The notes below the pieces were generated by a model. That model searched no databases. It saw nothing but the letters and a program-made list of their open reading frames with translations, and had not been told where the DNA came from. From positions 1 through 64,000 of IMG/VR virus record IMGVR_UViG_3300028840_007026: a stretch of 64,000 nt of DNA; one strand, given 5' to 3'. The translations under genes and the position numbers were made by a program. Numbering within the stretch: the stretch's first letter is position 1; every line of letters begins with the position of its first letter. Origin of the DNA: a virus. Positions 25,337 to 32,244 of the stretch are shown here, one piece after another.

Positions 25337-26461
25337 CTATTCGGTGCTTTCCTGGTTTTCAATGATATCGTAAAAGTCATTTTCGGAAGACTTTTGCCTG
25401 ATGATCATAACCGGAAAACCATCTTTGACCAGTTTCCTTATTACTGCTTTCAATTTTGCAGTGGTATCCCTTCGACTGCAATTGAATTGCTTTTCAACTG
25501 CTGAACACAATTCACCGTAGTAAACACCTTCGCTCATCATTTCAGAGATGAGTGCGTGAATGCTTTTCTTCCGGTAGCCGAAGCGGTTCAGACCGTAGCG
25601 GTTGTTTTCTCCGCGACGTTTCAGAACCCTTTCTTCCTTTTGCGAAGTTTCTTCCTTCTGTGGAGTTGGAGTTCTCCGTTTGAGAATTCTCGGAGCAGGA
25701 GTATTCGGATCAACTTTCATGTCAAGGTCAATGCCGTGACACTTGTTAGCTGCCTTGAATGCCGCTGCACAAGCGGATACGAAATCCTTCGGTGGAGTTT
25801 CGAATTTGTTCTCCCATCGGATTTTCATATTGTTGAGAAATTTGATTGCTGTCGGAACTACTTTTGCAGCAACACGATTGAATACTGTCGTTTTGGTTGG
25901 GATGTGAATGATACGTCCGAATTCATCACCGTCAGTTACATAGTAGGAATAGGAAAATTGCTTCCCTTCTACCGGACCGACTTCGTTCGACTTGGTACCT
26001 TCCTTCAGGAACTCTTTGTAGTTCTCTTCGGATAATTTCTTTTTGCTCACTTCTTTGGTACCAGTGGAATCCAGTTCATCTACCCGTTTGATAACGTTTT
26101 TAATCTTGCCAGACAGTTCATCCAGCTTTTTGATAATCAGGTCTGCGATAAACGGGTCCAGGTCCTGTTTTGGAGAGCCTTCAGGAGCCTCTTCAGGTTC
26201 CCTTTCGGGAGGCCTTTGGTTATGGTTGTCGGCTTCCGGTTTGCTTTCAGGATCTGCTTTCCCAGCTTGAGCTCTTGCCAATATTGCTCGCTTATGGTCA
26301 GCATACCGTTGACACTTCGAACAGGTGATTTCTTCCGGACTGGCTTCGATTGGTTTGAGTAATCTTCTACCGTCGCATCTTGCAACAACCAAACCATCCA
26401 GCATTTTACTGTAATGGATTACTTCGCCTTTGGTTGTTTTACCATACTTTGCATCAGCCAT
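25337..26461 (-). CDS. Hypothetical multidomain protein with zinc site and C-terminal winged-helix-like domain
   Basis: A 374-residue protein from the ATG at 26461, which has AAAGGAGG upstream. The N-terminus has a CSKCQRYADH metal-like motif and a Pro/Glu-rich linker. The middle (roughly residues 150-260) is an alpha/beta domain containing FSYSYYVTDGDEFGRIIH. Two LKRR-type motifs (RILKRRTP, RVLKRRGE) precede a C-terminal domain (SIHALISEMMSEGVYYGELC) that looks like a winged helix and resembles in layout the C-terminal domain of the acidic repeat protein at 17949. No family is recognised. Confidence 0.65.
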   Translation of the reverse strand: MADAKYGKTTKGEVIHYSKMLDGLVVARCDGRRLLKPIEASPEEITCSKCQRYADHKRAILARAQAGKADPESKPEADNHNQRPPEREPEEAPEGSPKQDLDPFIADLIIKKLDELSGKIKNVIKRVDELDSTGTKEVSKKKLSEENYKEFLKEGTKSNEVGPVEGKQFSYSYYVTDGDEFGRIIHIPTKTTVFNRVAAKVVPTAIKFLNNMKIRWENKFETPPKDFVSACAAAFKAANKCHGIDLDMKVDPNTPAPRILKRRTPTPQKEETSQKEERVLKRRGENNRYGLNRFGYRKKSIHALISEMMSEGVYYGELCSAVEKQFNCSRRDTTAKLKAVIRKLVKDGFPVMIIRQKSSENDFYDIIENQESTE

Positions 26462-26592
26462 TTTTAATCCTCCTTTGAGTGGGTTGAGTAAATACGTCAG
26501 TGTTAACAATATAACACGTTTCGCATTAATTTAGTACGCCAAACTATTTTGGAATACTAAATTAATGGGGGAGCCGAAGCTCCCCAATTGGG
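26462..26592 (-). promoter_or_regulatory. Three-hairpin intergenic region
   Basis: The 131-base gap holds, in transcript order, a GGGGAGC-CGAA-type 7-bp hairpin (26568-26585) that may terminate the ribozyme operon, a 12-bp inverted repeat ATTAATTTAGTA (26525-26536 with 26555-26566) with an inner CCAAA/TTTGG pairing, and a GTGTTA/TAACAC hairpin (26500-26517). There is no hammerhead core here. It probably separates two operons; a new promoter near the AT-rich palindrome is possible. Confidence 0.5.
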
Positions 26593-26823
26593 TTAAACAT
26601 AGGGACTTCTCAACGGGACGTGAAGTCGAGACTTGCTACGCTTGGACGGATCCCTGCGAACTTCTCGAGCAGTTGCCATATAATGCTCTGTGATATCTCT
26701 CCAATGGTGGAAACAAAAAAGATGTTTTTGGGTCGGTTTCCGATCTGCGACGTTTTTCTTAATGGGTTTTCCACAGATCTCACATCGGCGATTGCTCATT
26801 TCGGTGTACGGAACCTTTTTCAT
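26593..26823 (-). CDS. Small zinc-ribbon protein
   Basis: A 76-residue basic protein with CEICGKPI followed about 20 residues later by CFHHW, giving a CxxC...CxHH metal site. The C-terminus is Arg/Ser-rich. The ATG overlaps the stop of the preceding gene by ATGA. It is the last gene of the ribozyme-punctuated operon. The function is unknown. Confidence 0.6.
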   Translation of the reverse strand: MKKVPYTEMSNRRCEICGKPIKKNVADRKPTQKHLFCFHHWRDITEHYMATAREVRRDPSKRSKSRLHVPLRSPYV

Positions 26824-27167
26824 TTCTTCTCCTTAATTAGATATGACATTGAAAGTACTGCTTCCTTAATCGCTTTATGGCCGAGTTCGTAAAAGTAATA
26901 GAGTACAACGAACGTCTCATACGAACCTTGTTGAAGTGGAATATAATCGCCAATTAAAGAACGGAGAATGTCGGGATTGTCATATGCATCATCTGCTGCA
27001 CAATCCCTTTCAGAACCGTAACCACGATGGTTGAAATCCTCATCTACTGCTACCATATCGTAAACTGCTGACTGGAGCCAGTTGATGTAGTTCTCAACAC
27101 CATCTTTGATTTGTTCTTCTGTGAGCTGCTTCATGGTTTCATAGTTTTGCAATTGTAGATCTACCAT
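26820..27167 (-). CDS. Hypothetical protein
   Basis: A 115-residue acidic helical protein. The ATG at 27167 is chosen because TAGGAGGATTATT lies directly upstream in the leader left after ribozyme A; the longer open frame would run into the ribozyme. No motif is recognised. Confidence 0.65.
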   Translation of the reverse strand: MVDLQLQNYETMKQLTEEQIKDGVENYINWLQSAVYDMVAVDEDFNHRGYGSERDCAADDAYDNPDILRSLIGDYIPLQQGSYETFVVLYYFYELGHKAIKEAVLSMSYLIKEKK

Positions 27168-27192
27168 AATAATCCTCCTATAAGTAGTAAAG

Positions 27193-27262
27193 GTTGCCTC
27201 ATCAGTAATAGGGTTCCTATCCCTATCAGACGAGGGGAGCAATTTCCCCTCGTTTCGGCTAC
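27193..27262 (-). ncRNA. Hammerhead ribozyme A (type II)
   Basis: Read 5' to 3' on the minus strand: stem II strand GUAGCC (27262-27257), GAAA (27256-27253), stem III CCCCUCG-type pairs (27252-27246 with 27237-27231), GUC (27231-27229), stem I of 8 pairs (27228-27221 with 27213-27206), CUGAUGA (27205-27199), then GGCAAC, which pairs with GUAGCC around one A-A mismatch. Cleavage is expected between 27229 and 27228. The UAG stop of the upstream gene (27261-27259) lies inside stem II. Confidence 0.93.
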
Positions 27263-27441
27263 AATTTTTTCATGATCCAATCAGCATGAGTATATTGGTA
27301 ATAATGCATCATGTGGACCAATTGGTTGTGAATCTCCATAACTCCGGCTGGACAATGATCAGGGCTTTTCCATGTTGCTTCAATTTCTTCTATCTTTCCC
27401 ATAAAGGTTTTTCTTTCTACCAGCATTATTCTTTCGTTCAT
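27259..27441 (-). CDS. Hypothetical small protein
   Basis: A 60-residue protein from the ATG at 27441, preceded by GAGGAG in the stop region of the upstream gene. It has a helical, His/Tyr-rich C-terminal half (QLVHMMHYYQYTHADW). Its UAG stop is part of hammerhead A. No family is recognised. Confidence 0.55.
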   Translation of the reverse strand: MNERIMLVERKTFMGKIEEIEATWKSPDHCPAGVMEIHNQLVHMMHYYQYTHADWIMKKL

Positions 27442-27445
27442 TTTT

Positions 27446-27778
27446 TTACTCCTCATTTATAGAAGGTAGGTCTCTAATACTGTCCCACAAATTTCTCTTT
27501 TCCAGTTCGATAGCATTATGAATAATTCTTTCATAACACTTGATGAAACGTTTGAACTTGGAAAGATCACCGTTTTCCCATGCGTAGACGATATGCATCG
27601 AAATTCCAACGAGCATCAATAACTGCTCATGTACTGTCGATTGAGTCTTTGCAATCTTGAGATGATGGTAGCAAAGATCGTTTGGAATGTCTGTATCTTC
27701 TTTCCATTTTCTTTTTTCACAAACTTTTTCTTTAACCGGGACTTTCCTTGCCTTCCTTTTTGGTTTTTCTACTTTCAT
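27446..27778 (-). CDS. Hypothetical protein
   Basis: A 110-residue protein. ATG 27778 is chosen for its AGGAGG site; the longer frame would read into hammerhead B. The N-terminus is Lys/Arg-rich and the remainder is helical (LLMLVGISMHIVYAWENGDL). No motif is recognised. It starts the message that would be released by ribozyme B. Confidence 0.6.
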   Translation of the reverse strand: MKVEKPKRKARKVPVKEKVCEKRKWKEDTDIPNDLCYHHLKIAKTQSTVHEQLLMLVGISMHIVYAWENGDLSKFKRFIKCYERIIHNAIELEKRNLWDSIRDLPSINEE

Positions 27779-27810
27779 AATAAATCCTCCTGTTAGTTGG
27801 TAGTTATGAG

Positions 27811-27872
27811 CAAATCTCATCAGGCATGGTAGCTCATTTCCATGCGACTCCCCGAAGGGAGTTTCGAATTAA
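27811..27872 (-). ncRNA. Hammerhead ribozyme B (type II)
   Basis: On the minus strand: UUAAUUC (stem II), GAAA (27865-27862), stem III CUCCC-UUCG-GGGAG (27861-27848), GUC (27848-27846), stem I GCAUGG/CCAUGC (27845-27840 and 27829-27824) with a 10-nt loop, CUGAUGA (27823-27817) and GAUUUG. The latter pairs with UUAAUUC around a U-U mismatch. Stems I, II and III all differ in sequence from the other copies while still pairing. The UAA stop of a 30-codon gene (27871-27869) is inside stem II. Confidence 0.92.
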
Positions 27873-27961
27873 AGGTTAAACATGAGAATAGTAAAAATGT
27901 AGATGACAACGAGAATAAGAAGACCAGCGAAGATCTCAAGAATAATTTCCAGATCCTTCAT
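27869..27961 (-). CDS. Tiny membrane protein
   Basis: A 30-residue frame read from the sequence: a short polar N-terminus (MKDLE) and one hydrophobic helix of about 22 residues. The start overlaps the previous stop by ATGA and AAAGGGAAA lies upstream. The stop codon is embedded in hammerhead B. Function is unknown. Confidence 0.5.
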   Translation of the reverse strand: MKDLEIILEIFAGLLILVVIYIFTILMFNL

Positions 27962-28266
27962 GTTGTTTCCCTTTCGTTAGAAATTTTGGCAATTTCCCTG
28001 AACGTGATTGGGTTCACATACATCTTGCAAAGTGGGGAGTATTTGTCTTTCGTGCCCTTTAAAGCAATTTTAAGGCATGATTGACAGTAATTCAAATCGT
28101 CGTAATATTGAAACTGCTTCACAAATGTTTTCTCAACCGGTTGGACGTAATAACATCCACAAGCGATTGCACATCCGCATAAGGAATACTCTTCTCCAGT
28201 TTCTTCATCCGTTTCGAACAAATGAATCTTTCGGGTCAACCAATACTTCATTTGATGGTATAACAT
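27958..28266 (-). CDS. Hypothetical cysteine-rich protein
   Basis: A 102-residue protein with cysteines in CGCAIACGC and YCQSC, possibly a zinc site. It starts directly at the preceding stop (TAAATG) with TAGGAGG upstream, and ends in an ATGA overlap with the tiny membrane gene. The function is unknown. Confidence 0.6.
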   Translation of the reverse strand: MLYHQMKYWLTRKIHLFETDEETGEEYSLCGCAIACGCYYVQPVEKTFVKQFQYYDDLNYCQSCLKIALKGTKDKYSPLCKMYVNPITFREIAKISNERETT

Positions 28267-28575
28267 TTAGCCTCCTATCACTCGACCGTAAGTAGTAATT
28301 AGTTCCCTTCCCACCGGAGTTTCAGTTGAAATCATAGAATCCTTGGAAAGGCAGTAAATACATTCCGTTTTTTTCGGTAGACAAATCCTCAATGCGGAAT
28401 AGACTACTGCTATTGTGACGGTTATGACTGGGATGATGATAGTAAACCAGAACATGATAAACGAGGCTGGTACAACAACAAACCAAGCGAGAATTTCGGT
28501 CCATATATCACCGAATCGCTCGTTCCTTGGTTTCCCGATTACTCCACAATTCTTGCAAATTAGTTCCTGTGACAT
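28267..28575 (-). CDS. Membrane protein with zinc-ribbon ends
   Basis: A 102-residue protein. CKNCG near the N-terminus and CIYC near residue 74 can form a zinc ribbon, and two hydrophobic segments (about residues 27-66) lie between them. It follows an AGGAGG site in the leader after hammerhead C. The function is unknown; a membrane-attached regulator is one possibility. Confidence 0.6.
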   Translation of the reverse strand: MSQELICKNCGVIGKPRNERFGDIWTEILAWFVVVPASFIMFWFTIIIPVITVTIAVVYSALRICLPKKTECIYCLSKDSMISTETPVGRELITTYGRVIGG

Positions 28576-28605
28576 GATAAATCCTCCTGTTAAGTAGTAA
28601 TAAAG

Positions 28606-28675
28606 GGTACCTCATCAGTGCGTAGTTCCCTAATCTACGCAGACGGGAGAAAAAAATTTCTCCCGTTTCGGCTTA
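28606..28675 (-). ncRNA. Hammerhead ribozyme C (type II)
   Basis: Minus strand: UAA stop (28675-28673) then GCC, GAAA (28669-28666), stem III CGGGAG/CUCCCG (28665-28660 with 28649-28644), GUC (28644-28642), stem I UGCGUAG/CUACGCA (28641-28635 and 28625-28619) with a 9-nt loop, CUGAUGA (28618-28612), then GGUACC. Stem I pairing is perfect; stem II has three pairs. Cleavage is expected between 28642 and 28641. Confidence 0.93.
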
Positions 28676-29542
28676 GACGTCCAGTTTACGTTTTACCTTG
28701 AAGTCAGGAACAGCTTTAATTTGTTTTGCGATCTTCTCCATCTTTTTCGAAACTTCTCCACGGAAGTCCTCGCTGTTCCTAAGTTTGTCGGCAGAGGTTT
28801 TCTTCATTTGGATGCGAAGGGATCTCATTATGGATTTCATTTTCTTCCCATCAATATTGTCTTTCCAGAGATCATCCCACTTGCCAAGAAACTTATCAAG
28901 GGCATTAATCGTTCCAGCGTTGATCTTGTCATTGTCGCACTGTTCTTTTAATTTCTCAATGCGAGCGAGCAACGTGCTGCCAATGATATTGACAGCCATC
29001 ATCTCCATCTCATTTGCCATGGATTGAAACTTCTCCCTTTCCCTTTTGTACATCGAAGCAGTTAGTATACCTGCATCTTTATCGGGAAGTTGAAACTGGA
29101 AAAATCTCCAAAAGAAATCATGTTTTGCTCTGATTGAATCTGCCGAAGGGTAGTTTGTTTCATCGTAGTACTCGGGGTACTTGGTTTTAAAGCTACGCTT
29201 TAATGACCCCATTTTCTTAACAAGCTTATCCGTGAGTTCAGCGTATTCGGCTTTGAGTTCAGTAAACACCTTGTCCAAATACTCAATCTTGTGTTTGGGT
29301 ACCCAGAACACTCCGTCGACAGGAAACGGCATGGAACTATTGAGAAGTTCCCTTTTTGTTGCCCGTTTTACTGCGAGAAGATCGTCGATGATAGTTCTAT
29401 CATCTACCAGATCCTGGACACCGCGAACGATTTCAGACGGAACATCAGGTCCCAGCTTGTCTTTACTCAGTTTGGTGTAAGCTCCCCAACGGCTAACTTT
29501 CAATTGACAAAGGACGCCTTCATTTAATTGTTCGACTTTCAT
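28673..29542 (-). CDS. DUF3150-like protein
   Basis: A 289-residue helical protein. Its N-terminal pattern (LNEGVLCQLKVSRWGAYTKL) and the SSMPFPVDGVFWVPKHKIEYL segment match the phage DUF3150 family. That family is often encoded near MoxR-like or other AAA+ ATPases, and a Ycf46-like ATPase lies three genes upstream here. No enzymatic motif is visible. It is flanked on both sides by hammerheads (D before, C after), so it would be released as a monocistronic message. Confidence 0.65.
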   Translation of the reverse strand: MKVEQLNEGVLCQLKVSRWGAYTKLSKDKLGPDVPSEIVRGVQDLVDDRTIIDDLLAVKRATKRELLNSSMPFPVDGVFWVPKHKIEYLDKVFTELKAEYAELTDKLVKKMGSLKRSFKTKYPEYYDETNYPSADSIRAKHDFFWRFFQFQLPDKDAGILTASMYKREREKFQSMANEMEMMAVNIIGSTLLARIEKLKEQCDNDKINAGTINALDKFLGKWDDLWKDNIDGKKMKSIMRSLRIQMKKTSADKLRNSEDFRGEVSKKMEKIAKQIKAVPDFKVKRKLDV

Positions 29543-29569
29543 AAATCCTCCTATAAGTTAGTAGTAAAA

Positions 29570-29631
29570 GTTGCCTCATCAGATAACAAGTTCTTATCTT
29601 GCTATGACCGCCCGAAGGCGGTTTCGGCTAA
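29570..29631 (-). ncRNA. Hammerhead ribozyme D (type II)
   Basis: Minus strand: UUAGCC with the UAG stop of the DUF1257-like gene (29630-29628) inside it, GAAA (29625-29622), stem III CCGCC-UUCG-GGCGG (29621-29608), GUC (29608-29606), stem I AUAGCAAG/CUUGUUAU (29605-29598 and 29590-29583; one G-U) with loop AUAAGAA, CUGAUGA (29582-29576), GGCAAC. Cleavage is expected between 29606 and 29605. Confidence 0.94.
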
Positions 29632-30035
29632 TATTCCAATGTAATCAGAATATCCCCATTGGTGTCCTTCTCAGTAAATACACCCTCAATTTCCGTGTAG
29701 TCAATGTTCTTCAATACTACACTGGAATTGTACTTTTGGAGCGTCAACCCGAGCAAATCCATTGTTGAACATTCCTCACCGTATGGTCCTATTACTGTAC
29801 GATCGCTACCAAAGTGATCATACCTAATACTACCGTCTGGACTTATTGCTAACGGGTATGCCCAGCCTTTGAGATGGACCTCTGCGATTGCATTGTTAAC
29901 ACTATTATGACCATAGTGTTTAACTGCAAAGGCTTTCCCACCCAAGTACTTTACTCGATGACCGAGTTCTTTACAGATGGTACAGAAAGTTTCAACGTCA
30001 GTCACTTTTTGTGCATAGCGAGTTGTATGGCTCAT
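29628..30035 (-). CDS. DUF1257 (Ycf35-like) protein
   Basis: A 135-residue protein from the ATG at 30035 (MSHTT start typical of the family, AAAAGGAAA upstream). The opening MSHTTRYAQKVTDVETFCTI, followed by an ELGHRVKY segment and a mid-protein SIRYDHFGSD segment, has the layout of DUF1257/Ycf35. Function of the family is not established. In cyanobacteria and some phages it accompanies DUF2997 and a Ycf46-type AAA ATPase, and both are the next genes upstream here. Confidence 0.65.
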   Translation of the reverse strand: MSHTTRYAQKVTDVETFCTICKELGHRVKYLGGKAFAVKHYGHNSVNNAIAEVHLKGWAYPLAISPDGSIRYDHFGSDRTVIGPYGEECSTMDLLGLTLQKYNSSVVLKNIDYTEIEGVFTEKDTNGDILITLEY

Positions 30036-30082
30036 TTTTATTTCCTTTTTAGTTTGGTAGTAAAATGTTTTTTGAGAATTAA

Positions 30083-30295
30083 TCATCCGCACCATTCACT
30101 CGGAAGACCATTTGAGATTGTTTCTTTGTTTTCCCAGTAGCTATCCTTATAGTTACGCTGCTGGTCATTACCACCGAACAACTTGTCAAGGAATGCGGTT
30201 GCTTCTTCACAGCTACCGCCTTTAAAGTTGAATGCTTCGACACGTACTGAACCATTTTTCCCTAAAGTGATTTTTACTTTACGTTTTTCTTCCAT
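30083..30295 (-). CDS. DUF2997-like small protein
   Basis: A 70-residue protein. A beta-rich start (KVKITLGKNGSVRVEAFNFKG) is followed by GSCEEATAFLDKLFGG, the conserved Gly-x-Cys helix of DUF2997. Upstream are TAGGAGG and hammerhead E. The downstream spacer (30036-30082) has a leader similar to the others but no ribozyme, so this gene and the DUF1257 gene share one message. Confidence 0.65.
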   Translation of the reverse strand: MEEKRKVKITLGKNGSVRVEAFNFKGGSCEEATAFLDKLFGGNDQQRNYKDSYWENKETISNGLPSEWCG

Positions 30296-30326
30296 TTTAT
30301 CCTCCTATAAGTTAATTGTGTTATGG

Positions 30327-30392
30327 CTTGCCTCATCAGTGCTACCGTAGCCAGTGGTAGCAGACGGGCCTGAATCGGCCCGTTTCGGCGAG
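30327..30392 (-). ncRNA. Hammerhead ribozyme E (type II)
   Basis: Minus strand: CUCGCC (30392-30387) directly after the UAA stop of the ATPase gene, GAAA (30386-30383), stem III CGGGCC/GGCCCG (30382-30365, 6-nt loop), GUC (30365-30363), stem I UGCUACC/GGUAGCA (30362-30356 and 30346-30340) with a 9-nt loop, CUGAUGA (30339-30333), GGCAAG, pairing with CUCGCC around one mismatch. Stems are GC-rich and unrelated in sequence to copies A-D. Confidence 0.94.
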
Positions 30393-31805
30393 TTATTTAT
30401 CGATGCGACGTCTTCCCGGCCGTTTAACTGTTCGCGTTTCCATAACGGTTTCAGCGGGTATCGTTCGGCCTTTTGCCCAATCCCTTAGTCTTGCAATGCT
30501 TTCCCCTGCCGTTTTTGCTTGTGGAATAATGGCTTTCGAAGCCTCAATAAGCGATACTCCTCTCATGTCGGCAATGTGAACCAATGCTTCGATTTCAGCG
30601 CCGGAGAAGTCAACAAGTGAAGGTGTTTTTTGTTTTGGGAGATTCGCATTTACCCTGTAGTGTTCCAGAATAGAACTTGCAACTTTTTGGGAAGGGTAGT
30701 CGATGAAAAAGGGAGATGAATCCCAGCGACCAGGACGCAAATACTCGTTTGGAATTCCCTCAAAGCTATTTGCTGTCCCAACAATGTAAACCCCTTTCGG
30801 ACGGTTTTGCAGAAAGTCTAACCACCGACCAGTCGCACGTCGTGTTGTACCACTATCGAGCGAACCATCGCTATTACTACCAGCGAACTGCTTTTCGAAT
30901 TCGTCGATGAGAACTACACATTCACCAATTGAACAAATGATTTCGATCGCAGTATTGATATTCTGGTCGGTTTCCCCTTGAAACTTAGAAAATAACGAAC
31001 CCATATTGATGGAAAGACCGAATTTCTTAGTCTCACCGACAATTGCTTTCATTAGGGTAGTCTTACAACATCCCGGAGGGCCGATCGTAATAATGCCTTT
31101 TGCTTTTGGATTATCGATCGTCGAAAGGATAAACTGCTTTATGTTATCGTATCCAACCACATCCTTGAACGTAAGATTTCCATCGAGAACATCGAGAAAA
31201 CCGGTTTTCCGTATTGCTTGAGCCTTGTGCTCGTTGATCGTCTCAATACTAAAACCTTTTCCGTTCGACTCAACTAATGAAAGCGCGAGAACGTTATCAA
31301 GTTCACTTCGACTCAACCCCTTACAACTGTTAGCTACTTTCGTTATTTCTTCGGGTGAAAGGTTTTTGTCTGCCATTTCTTGAATCGCGGTAGTAATTTC
31401 AGGACCGTTAGGAAGTGGAAGATCAATAAGAACATACTCTTTTTCCAGCTCCACCGGTAGTTTTTTTGAATGGGACACGCAGATAATTGCTTTCCCCTGA
31501 GATGACCAGAGTTTAGCATTGTCTTTTATGTGCTGAATGACCTGAGGCTTTTCAGCAAACCAGTGCCAATTGTAAAGAAAAATAACCGTTAATTCTTCGG
31601 CCTGATCCAGAACCTGAAGCGGTTCTCTCGGGTCGTTTCCTTTTGCCAAGGACCATTCCCTGACGGAGTACTTCCCGCCATCTTTACGTTCAAAGTTTTT
31701 AATGGTTTCATACACCTTTTCCCTTACGAAGTCATGCTCAGAAGTTCGGAGCCAAAACGTTGAAAAACCTGCACGTAGATAATTAATGATCTTGTCAGCT
31801 TTCAT
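30393..31805 (-). CDS. Ycf46-like AAA+ ATPase
   Basis: A 470-residue protein. The N-terminal about 200 residues (RAGFSTFWLRTSEHD start) resemble the Ycf46 regulatory domain. Walker A is GPPGCCKTT (about 240), Walker B is VVLIDEFE (about 297), and sensor/arginine-finger segments GTANSF and LRPGRWD follow, ending in a helical lid and a basic tail. It probably remodels a protein partner using ATP; substrate is unknown. It stands between hammerheads F and E and would be released as its own message. Confidence 0.85.
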   Translation of the reverse strand: MKADKIINYLRAGFSTFWLRTSEHDFVREKVYETIKNFERKDGGKYSVREWSLAKGNDPREPLQVLDQAEELTVIFLYNWHWFAEKPQVIQHIKDNAKLWSSQGKAIICVSHSKKLPVELEKEYVLIDLPLPNGPEITTAIQEMADKNLSPEEITKVANSCKGLSRSELDNVLALSLVESNGKGFSIETINEHKAQAIRKTGFLDVLDGNLTFKDVVGYDNIKQFILSTIDNPKAKGIITIGPPGCCKTTLMKAIVGETKKFGLSINMGSLFSKFQGETDQNINTAIEIICSIGECVVLIDEFEKQFAGSNSDGSLDSGTTRRATGRWLDFLQNRPKGVYIVGTANSFEGIPNEYLRPGRWDSSPFFIDYPSQKVASSILEHYRVNANLPKQKTPSLVDFSGAEIEALVHIADMRGVSLIEASKAIIPQAKTAGESIARLRDWAKGRTIPAETVMETRTVKRPGRRRIDK

Positions 31806-31831
31806 AAATCCTCCTATAAGTTAGTAGTAAA

Positions 31832-31900
31832 GGTTACCTCATCAGTACCCAAGTTCCTATCTTAGGTAAACGGGAGAAGTATTTCTCCCGTTTCGGCTTA
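31832..31900 (-). ncRNA. Hammerhead ribozyme F (type II, GUU site)
   Basis: Minus strand: UAA stop (31900-31898) then GCC, GAAA (31894-31891), stem III CGGGAG/CUCCCG (31890-31885 with 31876-31871), GUU (31871-31869), stem I UACCUAAG/CUUGGGUA (31868-31861 and 31853-31846; one U-G) with loop AUAGGAA, CUGAUGA (31845-31839), GGUAACC. It is the only copy with U rather than C at the cleavage position, which hammerheads tolerate. Confidence 0.92.
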
Positions 31901-32221
31901 TGCTGTTTCAACTCTGTATCTTGGATCGTATTCCCAGTCACTACTGTCTGGGAACAACCTCAAGAATATTTCGTAAGCTTTGTAACCGGAAGTTCTCCGG
32001 TTGTATTCTTTTTTGATTTCTTTCATGCTACGAATACCATACTCGGAAAACAGCCTTTCGAATTCGTTTTTTACTCCCTTGAAATAACCTCTGTACATAT
32101 CCTGGAAACACTCTCCTGGTGCACCCCACAGAGACATATCATTATCCATTGCTTCTATGTCTTCCGCCATTTGATAGAATTTACTCAGGATCATTCCAAA
32201 TGATTTTTTCCAATCTTTCAT
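31898..32221 (-). CDS. Hypothetical protein
   Basis: A 107-residue helical protein. ATG 32221 follows AAAGGAGG; the longer frame enters hammerhead G. The C-terminus is Tyr/Arg-rich (YEIFLRLFPDSSDWEYDPRYR). No motif is recognised. Flanked by hammerheads G and F. Confidence 0.6.
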   Translation of the reverse strand: MKDWKKSFGMILSKFYQMAEDIEAMDNDMSLWGAPGECFQDMYRGYFKGVKNEFERLFSEYGIRSMKEIKKEYNRRTSGYKAYEIFLRLFPDSSDWEYDPRYRVETA

Positions 32222-32244
32222 AATTCCTCCTTTGTGGTTGTTGA

